DNA from: an uncultured Acidobacteriia bacterium
GTDB lineage: Bacteria; Acidobacteriota; Terriglobia; Bryobacterales; Bryobacteraceae
Assembly: GCA_903929755.1 (NCBI GenBank)
Contig: CAIYVZ010000082.1
Span: 1-64,000 of the forward strand
Direction of reading: 5' to 3'
Length of the DNA stretch: 64,000 bases
Shown here: positions 17,990-25,368 of the stretch, one piece after another
Numbering within the stretch: position 1 is the stretch's first letter
Layout: every line of letters starts with the position of its first letter
Translations under genes and position numbers: made by a program
The notes under the pieces: model-generated
What the model saw: the letters and a program-made list of their open reading frames with translations, nothing else
Told to the model about the DNA's origin: nothing
Databases searched by the model: none

Positions 17990-19702
17990 GTGTCGAAAAT
18001 CCTCCAGGCCCCGCGCCTTGCTTTCTTCACCGCCGCTGTCATCGTCTTCAGTTACTACCACTGGCAGGTTCGCGCCGCCGGCAACGATATTGCCTGGGGC
18101 CACGACCTCGCCGGTTACTACAACTTCCTCGCCCAGGGCCTCACCCAGGGTCATCTCTACCTTCCGGTCGATCCCTCCCCCCAGCTCCTCGCTCAGCCCA
18201 ATCCCTGGGATCCAAAAGTTGACGACAGTCTCAAACTCTTCGACGCCGTCCTGTTCAACCGCCGCTATTACCTCTATCACGGCATCGGACCAGCCCTCAT
18301 GGCCTTTGCGCCCTGGCGCCTGCTCACCCGCCACGACCTCCCCGAAAATGCCGCCATTCTCGGCTTCGGTTTCACCGGCTGGCTCTTCGCCGCAGGAGCT
18401 TTCCTCGGCTGCCTCAGGCTCCAGCGCCGCACCCCGCACCCCGTCCTGGTCTTCGTGGCGCTCCTCATGCTCGCTGTCTGCCAGGGCGTGCCGTTCCTGC
18501 TGAACCGCGTCTGGGTCTACGAAGTCGCCATTGCCGCAGGCTACTTCTGTATCTCCGCGGCGCTCTGCTTTCTGGTCCGCTACCTGAATACCCAGGTCAA
18601 CAGCTGGCTGCTGCCCGCCGGCTTCTTCTTCGGTATGGCCGTAGCCTGCAGACCCCACCTCGGCCTCGTCGGGGCGCTCGCGCTGCTGCTTCTCTTGAAG
18701 CACCGCCGGGCATTCTTACACGCAGCCTTGCCCTTCACCCTCGTCTGCGCCGCTGTTTGCTTCTACAACTACCAACGCTTCAACCAACCCCTGGAATTCG
18801 GAACCCGCTATCTCCTCAGTGGCGCCAACCAGGGGGAAGTTCATTGGCTGCTCTCCCATCTCGCCCGCGGCTTCCACTACCTGCTGCTGGCCCCTCCTGT
18901 CATCAGCCCCGTCTTTCCCTGGTTTCATGCCGCGCCGCGTCCCGCCACAGTACCTCTTTCGTACACGCTCGAACCCCTCATTGGCGCGCTCTGGCTTGCC
19001 CCCATTTTGGTCCTGCTTCCCTTCGCGTTGCGCAAGACTCCCGCCCGCCCCGTCCTGCTCATCCTTCTTTCCGGCGGCTTCGGCCTCCTGCTCTTCCTCG
19101 CCGGGACCGGCTGGAGTGTCCAGCGCTACCAGGTTGATTTCCTCCCCCTCCTCCTCCTCGCCGCCCTCGCTTCCGCGCCCCTTGTCATCCCGGCTTTGCT
19201 CGTCGTCCCCTGCCTCGCCGTCAGCCTCGCGCTCGGCATCACCGGCCCCTATGACGAAATGCTGCGCAACCGCCCGGCCCGTTACGTGAAAATCGCCCAG
19301 TGGTTTTCCCCTGTCGCAAACCTCCGGCCCCGGCTCAATCCGCCCATCAACGCCCTGTTCACCCGTCCGGCCACCCGCCCCGAAGGCACCACCGAAATTC
19401 TCCTCGCAGCCGGACCCACAGCAGCTCACTACGAGCTCCGTTTTATGCAAGCCCTCGGGAAACCCACCCTCGTCTCCGAATTCGGGCTTTTCGGAGCCTC
19501 AAAAGCAACGGCCGAACTGGCACCGACAACCAGTCCGCGCCACCTCGACGTCCGCTACAATCCAGCGGACATGACCCTTACGGTCACCGAGAATGGCGTT
19601 CCCGTTCTGCGCCACAAGTTCGGCCCGCTTGTTACTGCTCCCGCGGAAATTACTTCGGGTCCGGAGCAGACTTCGGATGCGCTTCTCCGCGATGGCAGGT
19701 AA
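17990..19702 (+). CDS. Polytopic membrane protein, glycosyltransferase-like
   Basis: A 570-residue integral membrane protein with about ten hydrophobic segments and a periplasmic C-terminal domain. The first loop contains DLAGYYNFLAQGLTQGHLYL, DPSPQLLAQPNPWDP and RYYLYHGIGPAL. This resembles the acidic first loop of GT-C fold lipid-linked sugar transferases (PMT/ArnT type), in bacterial homologues usually annotated as hypothetical. The acceptor and donor are unknown. It starts with GTG five bases after the PAS gene, so the M49, PAS and this gene may form one operon. Its last 53 bases overlap the convergent cytochrome c gene. Confidence 0.72.
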   Translation: MSKILQAPRLAFFTAAVIVFSYYHWQVRAAGNDIAWGHDLAGYYNFLAQGLTQGHLYLPVDPSPQLLAQPNPWDPKVDDSLKLFDAVLFNRRYYLYHGIGPALMAFAPWRLLTRHDLPENAAILGFGFTGWLFAAGAFLGCLRLQRRTPHPVLVFVALLMLAVCQGVPFLLNRVWVYEVAIAAGYFCISAALCFLVRYLNTQVNSWLLPAGFFFGMAVACRPHLGLVGALALLLLLKHRRAFLHAALPFTLVCAAVCFYNYQRFNQPLEFGTRYLLSGANQGEVHWLLSHLARGFHYLLLAPPVISPVFPWFHAAPRPATVPLSYTLEPLIGALWLAPILVLLPFALRKTPARPVLLILLSGGFGLLLFLAGTGWSVQRYQVDFLPLLLLAALASAPLVIPALLVVPCLAVSLALGITGPYDEMLRNRPARYVKIAQWFSPVANLRPRLNPPINALFTRPATRPEGTTEILLAAGPTAAHYELRFMQALGKPTLVSEFGLFGASKATAELAPTTSPRHLDVRYNPADMTLTVTENGVPVLRHKFGPLVTAPAEITSGPEQTSDALLRDGR

Positions 19703-20012
19703 AGCAAGTCACCTTCGCCGTGCCGCCAAACATCTTCGCGTTTACATCGTTCACCATTTCCAGCATCTTCCGCGCCACTACCTTTTCGTTCTTGTCATCG
19801 CTCGCGAAATCGCCCTGTACGTGGCAACCCATGCAGGTCAGGCCCGTCCCGGCCACAAACGCCCCCATCACCGTCCGGATCTCTTCGGCCCGAATGATTT
19901 TCAGATTCCTGGGGGCAGGTCTCACCGCCCCCCCACCCGCCGGAGCCGGAGGTTGCTGCGCGATCATCGAAAATGTGCAAACTGTTACGAGTAGGAGGAA
20001 TGCTTTGCGCAT
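19650..20012 (-). CDS. Small c-type cytochrome
   Basis: A 120-residue exported protein with a signal peptide (MRKAFLLLVTVCTFSMIAQ) and two heme-attachment motifs, CMGCH and CFTCH, about 40 residues apart. The pattern is like the short cytochrome c domain of photosynthetic reaction-centre cytochrome subunits that is widespread in secreted acidobacterial proteins. It probably carries electrons in the periplasm. The stop lies 53 bases inside the 3' end of the convergent membrane protein gene, an unusually long tail-to-tail overlap. The start is 44 bases from the divergent gene at 20057. Confidence 0.87.
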   Translation of the reverse strand: MRKAFLLLVTVCTFSMIAQQPPAPAGGGAVRPAPRNLKIIRAEEIRTVMGAFVAGTGLTCMGCHVQGDFASDDKNEKVVARKMLEMVNDVNAKMFGGTAKVTCFTCHRGEAHPKSAPDPK

Positions 20013-20056
20013 AGCAAAAGTGTACCGAAAGCCGGTACCGCGCTAGACTTCTTCCA

Positions 20057-21358
20057 ATGCGCAAAACCGTCGCCGTCACGTTCCTGTTACTCGCGGCCTC
20101 CGTTTGCGCCTTCACCCAAATACCCTTCGCGCAAACCCTCTTCAACCAGGTCCGGCAGAAGGTCCTCAACGACGTTACCCGAGCCCCCCGCTACACCTGC
20201 GTCCAGACCATCACCCGAGTCCAGTACCGCCCCCATTACCCCGGTGGCCGCCCCAACGCCTGCTCGGCGCTCATTCAGGCACGAAAGGAACTCGCCTCTC
20301 CCGGCACCATCATCTGGCGCGACCGTCTCCGCTTCGACGTTGCCATCAGCAACAAAGGTGAAATGTTCTCCTGGGCCGGAGCCACCGAATTCGAAAGCGG
20401 CGAGCTCTCTGACCTCGCCCTCAGCGGTTCCACCGGAAGCGGCGATTTCGCCTCCTTCCTATCCGCCGTCTTCGGCCCCGACGCCGAACAGTTCCACTAC
20501 CTCGGTCCCCAGGACACGCCCTTCGGTCTCCTCTCCGCCTTCGACTTCAAAGTCCCCATCCACAAGAGCCACTACAGCTACAAGAGCGAAGGCCACCCCG
20601 CCCGCACCATCGGCTATGGCGGGACTTTCTACGCCCAGCCCGACTCCGGCGATCTCAAGCGCCTCGTTATCGATACCGAACAGTTCCCCCAGGGCGACAG
20701 CTTCTGCCATGTCGTCGATACCATGGACTACGGCCATCTCAAAGTCGGCTCCGGCGATTTCCTCCTGCCCACCGTCGCCCGCATGGACATTCTCTACTCG
20801 AACGGTGAGGAGTCGCAGAACGAAAAACGCTACTCCAACTGCCGCGAGTTCACCGGAACCTCCACTCTTCGTTTCGATGACAACGATGAGGTCCAGTCGT
20901 CCTCGGCCCAAACCAAACAGGACCTCCAGTCTCTTCCCCAGAAGACTCACATTAAGGTCCGCATCGACCCGCCCATCAGCAGCACAACTGCAGCCGCCGG
21001 CGATGCCGTCATCGGAATCGTCGAGAAGGAAGTCAGAAACAAAGGTCAGGTTCTGGTCCGAGCCACCGACCGTCTCCACGGCCGCATCCTCCGCTTCGAA
21101 CAGTTCCAGCTCCCCGACCCTCACTGGCTCATCGCCATCCGCTTCGACGCCATCGAGCGCGACGGAGTGGAACAGCGCATGACCTTCGCGCCCGTCGACG
21201 ACGGAGAACGGGGTCTGGTACCCCGCCGCGGCATCCGCCCCCTCACCCCCGCCCAGATAGCCGCGGATCGCCCCAAAGGCGGAGGCGTCTTCCTCTTCGC
21301 CACCCCCGCCCGAGTCACCCTCGACAAAAACTTCCACACCGAGTGGGAAACCCGGTAG
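20057..21358 (+). CDS. Secreted protein of unknown function
   Basis: A 433-residue exported protein (signal peptide MRKTVAVTFLLLAASVCAFT). It has an N-terminal region with YTCVQTITRVQY, a central beta-rich part (GEMFSWAGATEFESGELSDL, RTIGYGGTFYAQPDSG, DFLLPTVARMDILYSNGEE) and a C-terminal part that includes THIKVRIDPPISSTTAAAGD. The last segment resembles a domain seen in secreted acidobacterial proteins that contain TrbI/conjugal-like beta-barrels. I do not recognise the whole. The order of blocks is typical of hypothetical proteins abundant in Solibacter. No enzyme motif is visible. Confidence 0.72.
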   Translation: MRKTVAVTFLLLAASVCAFTQIPFAQTLFNQVRQKVLNDVTRAPRYTCVQTITRVQYRPHYPGGRPNACSALIQARKELASPGTIIWRDRLRFDVAISNKGEMFSWAGATEFESGELSDLALSGSTGSGDFASFLSAVFGPDAEQFHYLGPQDTPFGLLSAFDFKVPIHKSHYSYKSEGHPARTIGYGGTFYAQPDSGDLKRLVIDTEQFPQGDSFCHVVDTMDYGHLKVGSGDFLLPTVARMDILYSNGEESQNEKRYSNCREFTGTSTLRFDDNDEVQSSSAQTKQDLQSLPQKTHIKVRIDPPISSTTAAAGDAVIGIVEKEVRNKGQVLVRATDRLHGRILRFEQFQLPDPHWLIAIRFDAIERDGVEQRMTFAPVDDGERGLVPRRGIRPLTPAQIAADRPKGGGVFLFATPARVTLDKNFHTEWETR

Positions 21359-21491
21359 AGCTGCCTGTCGTCTGTGTTTATAGCCTCGGCCACTTCGCCC
21401 AGCCCGCTTGACCCGCCTCGAAGGGCTCCGGTCGTCTCGCCAGAACGCTCCGCAGCTACCACCCCGAAATTCAGATTTTGGAACTGATCGC

Positions 21492-21855
21492 TTATCCGGG
21501 TACGACGGTTGAGTTTGTGGACAGATTTCTGCGCACGGCCGATATTGCGGTTGCGCTGTTAAACGAGATCAGGCCATTGGTTCGGCTCGCCGCGTGGGCG
21601 CCGATCACGAAGTCTGCCAGGATGCGGCGAGGGGTATCGCCTCCCGATTCGCGCCGGCGGACCGCATACTCGGCGAATCCCTTCCCTGCGTCCCGCCACA
21701 GGTCCCGATCCAGCTCGATATCCAGCATAACGGGCCCGCAAACCACCAGGTTCCCCGCCTGTCGCGCCACGTACAGCAATTTCTGAGCACGATTCGCTCC
21801 GCCTTCCCTCGCGCCAGAGCGCCCACATCACATTGGTATCGACCGCGAATTGCAT
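21492..21855 (-). pseudogene. vapC: VapC-type PIN toxin, frameshifted
   Basis: The gene starts with MQFAVDTNVMWALWRE, the N-terminal strand and first acidic residue of a PIN ribonuclease toxin. About 17 codons later (near 21800-21805) the coding switches frame. It continues as GANRAQKLLYVARQAGNLVV, then MLDIELDRDLW and ADFVIGAHAASRTNGLISFN, which holds the later PIN acidic residues. Intact VapC toxins are one frame of about 130 codons, so this one is inactivated by a one- or two-base indel unless the base call is wrong. The AbrB-type antitoxin lies six bases upstream in the same direction. Confidence 0.8.
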
Positions 21856-21861
21856 CGCGCG

Positions 21862-22104
21862 CTACTCGTGGCTCCGGTTCCGTCTTTCCAGTGCGACAAT
21901 CTGTTCGATGCTGGGCGGGTTTTCACCAGACAGGCACCCGGCGAACGCAGCGAAAGGATCCGCAACCCGAATCGGGCGCAACACCGCTCCCTGTTCGCCG
22001 CATTCAAACTCAACGCGATCCCCGGCACACAGCCCCAAGTGTCTCCGGACAGAGGCCGGAATCGTGATCTGCCCCTTAGACGTCACCGTACCTTCTTGAG
22101 TCAT
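21862..22104 (-). CDS. AbrB/MazE-type antitoxin (VapB-like)
   Basis: An 80-residue swapped-hairpin antitoxin. The N-terminus TVTSKGQITIPASVRRHLG is the classical AbrB/SpoVT DNA-binding signature. The C-terminal tail (PFAAFAGCLSGENPPSIEQI, then ERR) is the toxin-binding region. Such antitoxins neutralise a PIN toxin and repress their own operon. The partner toxin gene directly downstream is frameshifted, so the antitoxin is probably orphaned. Confidence 0.87.
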   Translation of the reverse strand: MTQEGTVTSKGQITIPASVRRHLGLCAGDRVEFECGEQGAVLRPIRVADPFAAFAGCLSGENPPSIEQIVALERRNRSHE

Positions 22105-22262
22105 TCCTTACCTTCTTCCCTCTCTGTAAGGCTCTCAGAATTGGGCGGGTGGTGAAAATGTCGTCGCTCGGCAGTGACACGCTGGACACTCAGCTCGACC
22201 GCAACTGCTCCACTTCCTAACGGGGATGCGGGCGTGGCGCTCGGGGAGGGAGAGGTGGGGGC
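22105..22262. other. Intergenic region upstream of the antitoxin, no gene seen
   Basis: The spacer holds the presumed promoter of the AbrB antitoxin on the minus strand. The sequence just before the STAS remnant is Gly/Arg-rich low-complexity when translated and has an in-frame stop at 22218-22220. Confidence 0.45.
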
Positions 22263-22481
22263 CTCAAGAAGATCCTGCTCGCTTTTTCAAAAGTACCGTA
22301 TCTGAATTCGAGAGGCATCTCACTGGTGATTCAGTTGCTGATGGCGGCCAGCAAGGTGCCGCAGAAGGTGGTGTGTTTCGGCCTTTCGGCGCACTTTGTG
22401 AAGGTATTCACGATGCTGGGCCTTGCCAAATACACGACGATGCATGCGGACGAGGCGGCGGCGCGCGCGGCGGTTGCCTGA
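22263..22481 (+). pseudogene. STAS-domain anti-sigma factor antagonist, 5'-truncated
   Basis: The frame encodes LKKILLAFSKVPYLNSRGIS, LVIQLLMAASKVPQKVVCFG and LSAHFVKVFTMLGLAKYTTM, ending in an Ala-rich tail and TGA. This is the second half of a SpoIIAA-like STAS domain, including the strand with the phosphorylatable Ser (in the NSRG segment, S before RG) and the last helix. The first half is missing: a stop precedes it at 22218, with unrelated Gly/Arg-rich sequence between. STAS antagonists work with PP2C phosphatases, and one is encoded 700 bases downstream (23196), so the two probably once formed one partner-switching locus. Confidence 0.75.
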
Positions 22482-22611
22482 CGCGCAGCCGCGCATCTTA
22501 CTGAGGCACGGGGGGACTGGCATGCGGCTGAGCGTGATCGCATTATTGCTTGCGTCGCCGTTGCAGGCACCTGTTGACGGTCGGGAGGCTCAGTTGAAAC
22601 GCCAGACCAGG

Positions 22612-22956
22612 TTACTGGGGACTTACCGTCGCGGAAATCAGTTCTTCCCAGCAGAGAGCGTACCCCACCGCCCTTTTCACCTCCCGGATACGCCCGGGTG
22701 CGAGCCTGGACACTCTCTCCACCAGATGCACCTTCGAAATTGTACGCAGGTTGTCACAATTGACTACGCAGGGCTTCGTCATACCCTCCGCCTTACCCAG
22801 CGTTACCTCTACCGGAATATGCCGGATGGTACCGGTGATCTCGGCCGCAAGGACCCTGTTCAGGACTTCGTAAGCGTCATCGCGGCTCAGCAACAGAACG
22901 GGGCGGCGGCCGGCGGGTTGCGGCAGTTCTGCCCACCAGATTTCGTACTGCTTCAT
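22612..22956 (-). CDS. MazF/PemK-type toxin
   Basis: A 114-residue toxin of the type II MazF/PemK/CcdB fold. The N-terminus EIWWAELPQPAGRRPVLLLS is the family signature with the R-R-P-V strand. TIRHIPVEVTLGKAEGMTKP followed by CVVNCDNLRTI matches the conserved core in which the second Pro/Cys strand precedes the helix. MazF toxins are mRNA interferases. The ATG overlaps the stop of the upstream antitoxin by four bases, so this module appears intact and translationally coupled. It is the only one of three neighbouring modules without a visible break. Confidence 0.9.
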   Translation of the reverse strand: MKQYEIWWAELPQPAGRRPVLLLSRDDAYEVLNRVLAAEITGTIRHIPVEVTLGKAEGMTKPCVVNCDNLRTISKVHLVERVSRLAPGRIREVKRAVGYALCWEELISATVSPQ

Positions 22957-23186
22957 GGCCTGGCGTCACCCGGTTCCCAGGCTTCCGCATTTGCCCAGTC
23001 ATCGGCGACTTCCGCAGAATCAGGCTGGCGCAGATACGCTTCTCGCATGGCGGCATATTCACGAGCCCGCACCGCGTCGCGTACCGCCTGCCGGATGAAT
23101 TCGGCACGCTGCCGTTTGGCTGCCGGAGCAACTTTATTCAGCGACTGCAATAACGGCTCATCGAGCTGGATCAATATGGAGGGCAT
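22953..23186 (-). CDS. Ribbon-helix-helix antitoxin
   Basis: A 77-residue protein. The N-terminal strand MPSILIQLDEPLLQSLNKVA and helix RQRAEFIRQAVRDAVRARE form a CopG-like ribbon-helix-helix domain. The acidic C-terminus (DSAEVADDWANAEAWEPGD) is the expected toxin-binding tail. It precedes the MazF-like toxin with an ATGA overlap. It is divergent from the PP2C phosphatase gene, whose start lies only 10 bases away at 23196. Confidence 0.87.
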   Translation of the reverse strand: MPSILIQLDEPLLQSLNKVAPAAKRQRAEFIRQAVRDAVRAREYAAMREAYLRQPDSAEVADDWANAEAWEPGDARP

Positions 23187-23195
23187 GAATATCTA

Positions 23196-23921
23196 ATGAT
23201 ATCAAAACAAGATATAGTGGCATCGCTTCTCCTGCTCGCGCAGCAGAGGGAAGCGTCCGAATTACTTGGTATCGACGCCGTCTATCAGCCAGCCAATGAA
23301 GTGGGCGGAGATTTCTACCGGGTGCTGCACGGGGACGTCGGTGTTGATCAGAGAGACGCACGCATTCTGCTGGTGGGCGATGTATCCGGCAAAGGTCTGA
23401 AAGCGGCCATGCTGGTTTCGCTGGTCCTGGGTGCATTGCGCAATACAAAAGAACGGCGCCCCGGCCGAATTTTGGCGGAACTGAACCACGTAGCCATGGG
23501 CCAGACCGGCGGCGGCTTCGTCACCTGTTGCTGCGCCCGGTTTGATGCGGACGGCACCGTCACCCTGGCCAACGCGGGCCACCTGTCTCCCTATTTGAAC
23601 GGGGTTGAGATCGCGCAGTCTGACGGCCTGCCACTGGGCATCGCCGACGGTCTCAGCTATGAAGAGAAATACCTCAAACTGCCTTGCGGTGAAAGCATGA
23701 TGTTTCTGTCGGATGGCGTCCCGGAGGCAGCGAATGTGTCCGGTGAGTTATTCGGCTTCGACCGCACCCGCGAAATCAGCGGCAAATCTGCCCGTGAAAT
23801 CGCCGAAGCTGCCAAAGCCTGGGGCCAGAACGACGACATTACCGTGGTAACGGTCCAAAGGGCCGCATCCACCCACGCGCCGCGCTCTATTGGAGCCAGT
23901 CCCTGTGAGGTAAGAGCATGA
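23196..23921 (+). CDS. PP2C-type (SpoIIE) phosphatase domain, N-terminally shortened
   Basis: A 241-residue protein consisting of little more than a SpoIIE/PP2C phosphatase domain. Metal and catalytic motifs are visible in order: [41 protein letters not shown] and NDDITVVTV. These enzymes dephosphorylate STAS antagonists in partner switching. Relatives usually carry an upstream sensor or at least a longer N-terminal helix; here the domain begins with [20 protein letters not shown], directly beside the antitoxin gene. The last 30 residues after VVTVQ are atypical, and a diverged copy of the domain end occurs at 24511. The 5' and 3' ends may both have been altered by the neighbouring toxin-antitoxin genes. 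Confidence 0.83.
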   Translation: MISKQDIVASLLLLAQQREASELLGIDAVYQPANEVGGDFYRVLHGDVGVDQRDARILLVGDVSGKGLKAAMLVSLVLGALRNTKERRPGRILAELNHVAMGQTGGGFVTCCCARFDADGTVTLANAGHLSPYLNGVEIAQSDGLPLGIADGLSYEEKYLKLPCGESMMFLSDGVPEAANVSGELFGFDRTREISGKSAREIAEAAKAWGQNDDITVVTVQRAASTHAPRSIGASPCEVRA

Positions 23922-24272
23922 GATCCAGTTCAAGAGCCACAGCCAGGGCGCGATCCACCTCTTCGATTTTTGCGGCCTTCAATTGGTCCACGAAGCGGGT
24001 CAGCATGGCCTTCGGCAGGCTAACCAACTCGTCGCAATGGATGCTGCTCGGGTGCTTCAACCCTTCGTCGATTCCAACCGGAACCTGTGTTCGTAAGCCG
24101 TCGTGTCGCGAGTACACAGCCGCACAGATTACCGTGGAAAACTTTGAATCGAGCAGGACCTGTCGGCTAACCACCACAAAAACACGCTGCCTGCGGGGAT
24201 CTGTGCCCGGGGGGCTTTGCCTCCTTCAGGCGTTGTGCCCTTGCTGACCAGGAACAAGTCTCCGCGCTGCAC
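23887..24272 (-). pseudogene. PemK/MazF-type toxin with frameshift at a C6 run
   Basis: The toxin would start with GTG at 24272, directly after the antitoxin stop, as [20 protein letters not shown]. At a run of six C residues (on the minus strand, about 24219-24224) the frame must change to continue as [20 protein letters not shown], then [22 protein letters not shown] and [14 protein letters not shown]. This is a good PemK/MazF protein in two frames. A one-base slip in a homopolymer can be a true mutation, phase variation or a base-calling error. Its 3' end overlaps the 3' end of the convergent PP2C gene by 35 bases. Confidence 0.78.
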
Positions 24273-24494
24273 TTATTTCGGTAAACCCTGGAATTCCAGC
24301 GCGTCGGACTCCTCGTTGAGTTCCTCCGCGACGCGGTCGAGAATGGCGGCATCCCGTGCGTCAAGCTCCGATTTGACATGCTTGCCAATATACGCGAGAG
24401 CGGCACGCTGGAGGAATGCGGACCGATTTCCATCGAGATGATCTGTCTCCTTCAGCAGCGTGCTGGGCAGTGTCACAGATGTCTTGACTCTCAT
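24273..24494 (-). CDS. Ribbon-helix-helix antitoxin of the frameshifted MazF-type toxin
   Basis: A 73-residue protein starting MRVKTSVTLPSTLLKETDHL, a ribbon-helix-helix strand and helix, followed by NRSAFLQRAALAYIG and an acidic C-terminus (LDRVAEELNEESDALEF). Its stop at 24273-24275 is directly adjacent to the GTG of the toxin. I chose the start at 24494 because it begins the DNA-binding strand; a longer form to 24542 would overlap the PP2C-tail remnant. Autoregulation of the operon is expected for the family. Confidence 0.82.
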   Translation of the reverse strand: MRVKTSVTLPSTLLKETDHLDGNRSAFLQRAALAYIGKHVKSELDARDAAILDRVAEELNEESDALEFQGLPK

Positions 24495-24510
24495 ACCACG
24501 ATCATACTCA

Positions 24511-24597
24511 CGGGCAATCGAAGAAACCCCTGAAGCCGCCAAAGCCTGGGGTCAGAACGACGACATCACCGTGGTCACGGAACGGACGAACGGATGA
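24511..24597 (+). pseudogene. Remnant of a second PP2C (SpoIIE) phosphatase 3' end
   Basis: The frame encodes [20 protein letters not shown], then VVTERTNG and TGA. The stretch 24532-24580 matches 23805-23853 of the intact PP2C gene over 49 bases with four differences, all at synonymous third positions. An ATGA at the stop opens a further frame (MKLARLLALTLF), like the start of a signal-peptide gene coupled to it, which quickly breaks down. This is what remains of a paralogue, or of the original 3' end of the phosphatase gene. Confidence 0.75.
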
Positions 24598-24662
24598 AAC
24601 TCGCCAGGCTTTTGGCCTTGACGTTGTTTTGCCGCCGCCGAGGCACAGCTCCCATCCCTGGT

Positions 24663-25367
24663 TCACCTTGGCCGCAATTCCTCCACTTCCTGCCCCGCCA
24701 GCCACCGCCATTTCCCCGCCTCCAGCGCCCCGATCCCCACCCCGCCAATCCGAATCCGCGTCAGCGTCCCCACCTGGTTCCCAATCGCCTCAATCATCCG
24801 CCGGACCTGCCGATTCCGGCCCTCCGTCAGCACAATCTCCAGCGTCTGCGCGTCAATCCGCTTCACCACCGCCGGCCGCGTCGGGCCATCGCTCAGTTCA
24901 ACGCCCCGCCGCAGCGCCTGAACCGCATCGTCCGCCACCGCACCCTCACACCCCACCCGATACGTCTTCGGCACGTGATACTCCGGATTCGTCATCCGCT
25001 CCGCAAACTGGTTATCGTTCGTCAGAATCAGCAACCCGCTCGTATCCAGATCCAGCCTGCCCACCGGCGAAACAAATGTCTCCACCCCCTGCAGCAGGTC
25101 GTAAACCGTAGGCCTGCCCTCCGGATCTTTGAACGTCGTAATGTACCCGGCCGGCTTATGCAGCAGAAGATAAATCTTCTCGCTCACCTCCAGCGGCTTC
25201 CCGTCGAACGCCACCTTGTCCCGGTCAAAATCAATCCAGTGATCCGGGTTCTCAACCACCTTCCCGTTCACCGTCACCCGCCGCGCATGAATCCACGTCC
25301 GAGCCTGCGTCCGCGACCCCAGGCCAGCCTTCGAAATTACCCGTTCCAATGTTTTTTGAGCAGCCAC
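24663..25367 (-). CDS. RsuA/RluB-family pseudouridine synthase
   Basis: A 234-residue enzyme that isomerises uridine to pseudouridine in rRNA. An S4 RNA-binding domain comes first (ERVISKAGLGSRTQARTWIH, RRVTVNGKVV). The catalytic domain carries the Asp motif GRLDLDTSGLLILTND and the family block VLTEGRNRQVRRMIEAIG. This is closest to the RsuA/RluB/RluE/RluF group; which of these cannot be told without alignment. GTG at 25367 was chosen because it starts just after the upstream stop at 25369 and gives the usual short N-terminus (VAAQKTLERV). Confidence 0.9.
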   Translation of the reverse strand: MAAQKTLERVISKAGLGSRTQARTWIHARRVTVNGKVVENPDHWIDFDRDKVAFDGKPLEVSEKIYLLLHKPAGYITTFKDPEGRPTVYDLLQGVETFVSPVGRLDLDTSGLLILTNDNQFAERMTNPEYHVPKTYRVGCEGAVADDAVQALRRGVELSDGPTRPAVVKRIDAQTLEIVLTEGRNRQVRRMIEAIGNQVGTLTRIRIGGVGIGALEAGKWRWLAGQEVEELRPR

Positions 25368-25368
25368 T

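Noticed and set aside
22226-22504. A 92-codon plus-strand frame overlapping the STAS remnant.
   Set aside because: It is another frame of the STAS fragment. The STAS frame has clear family sequence and this one has none.
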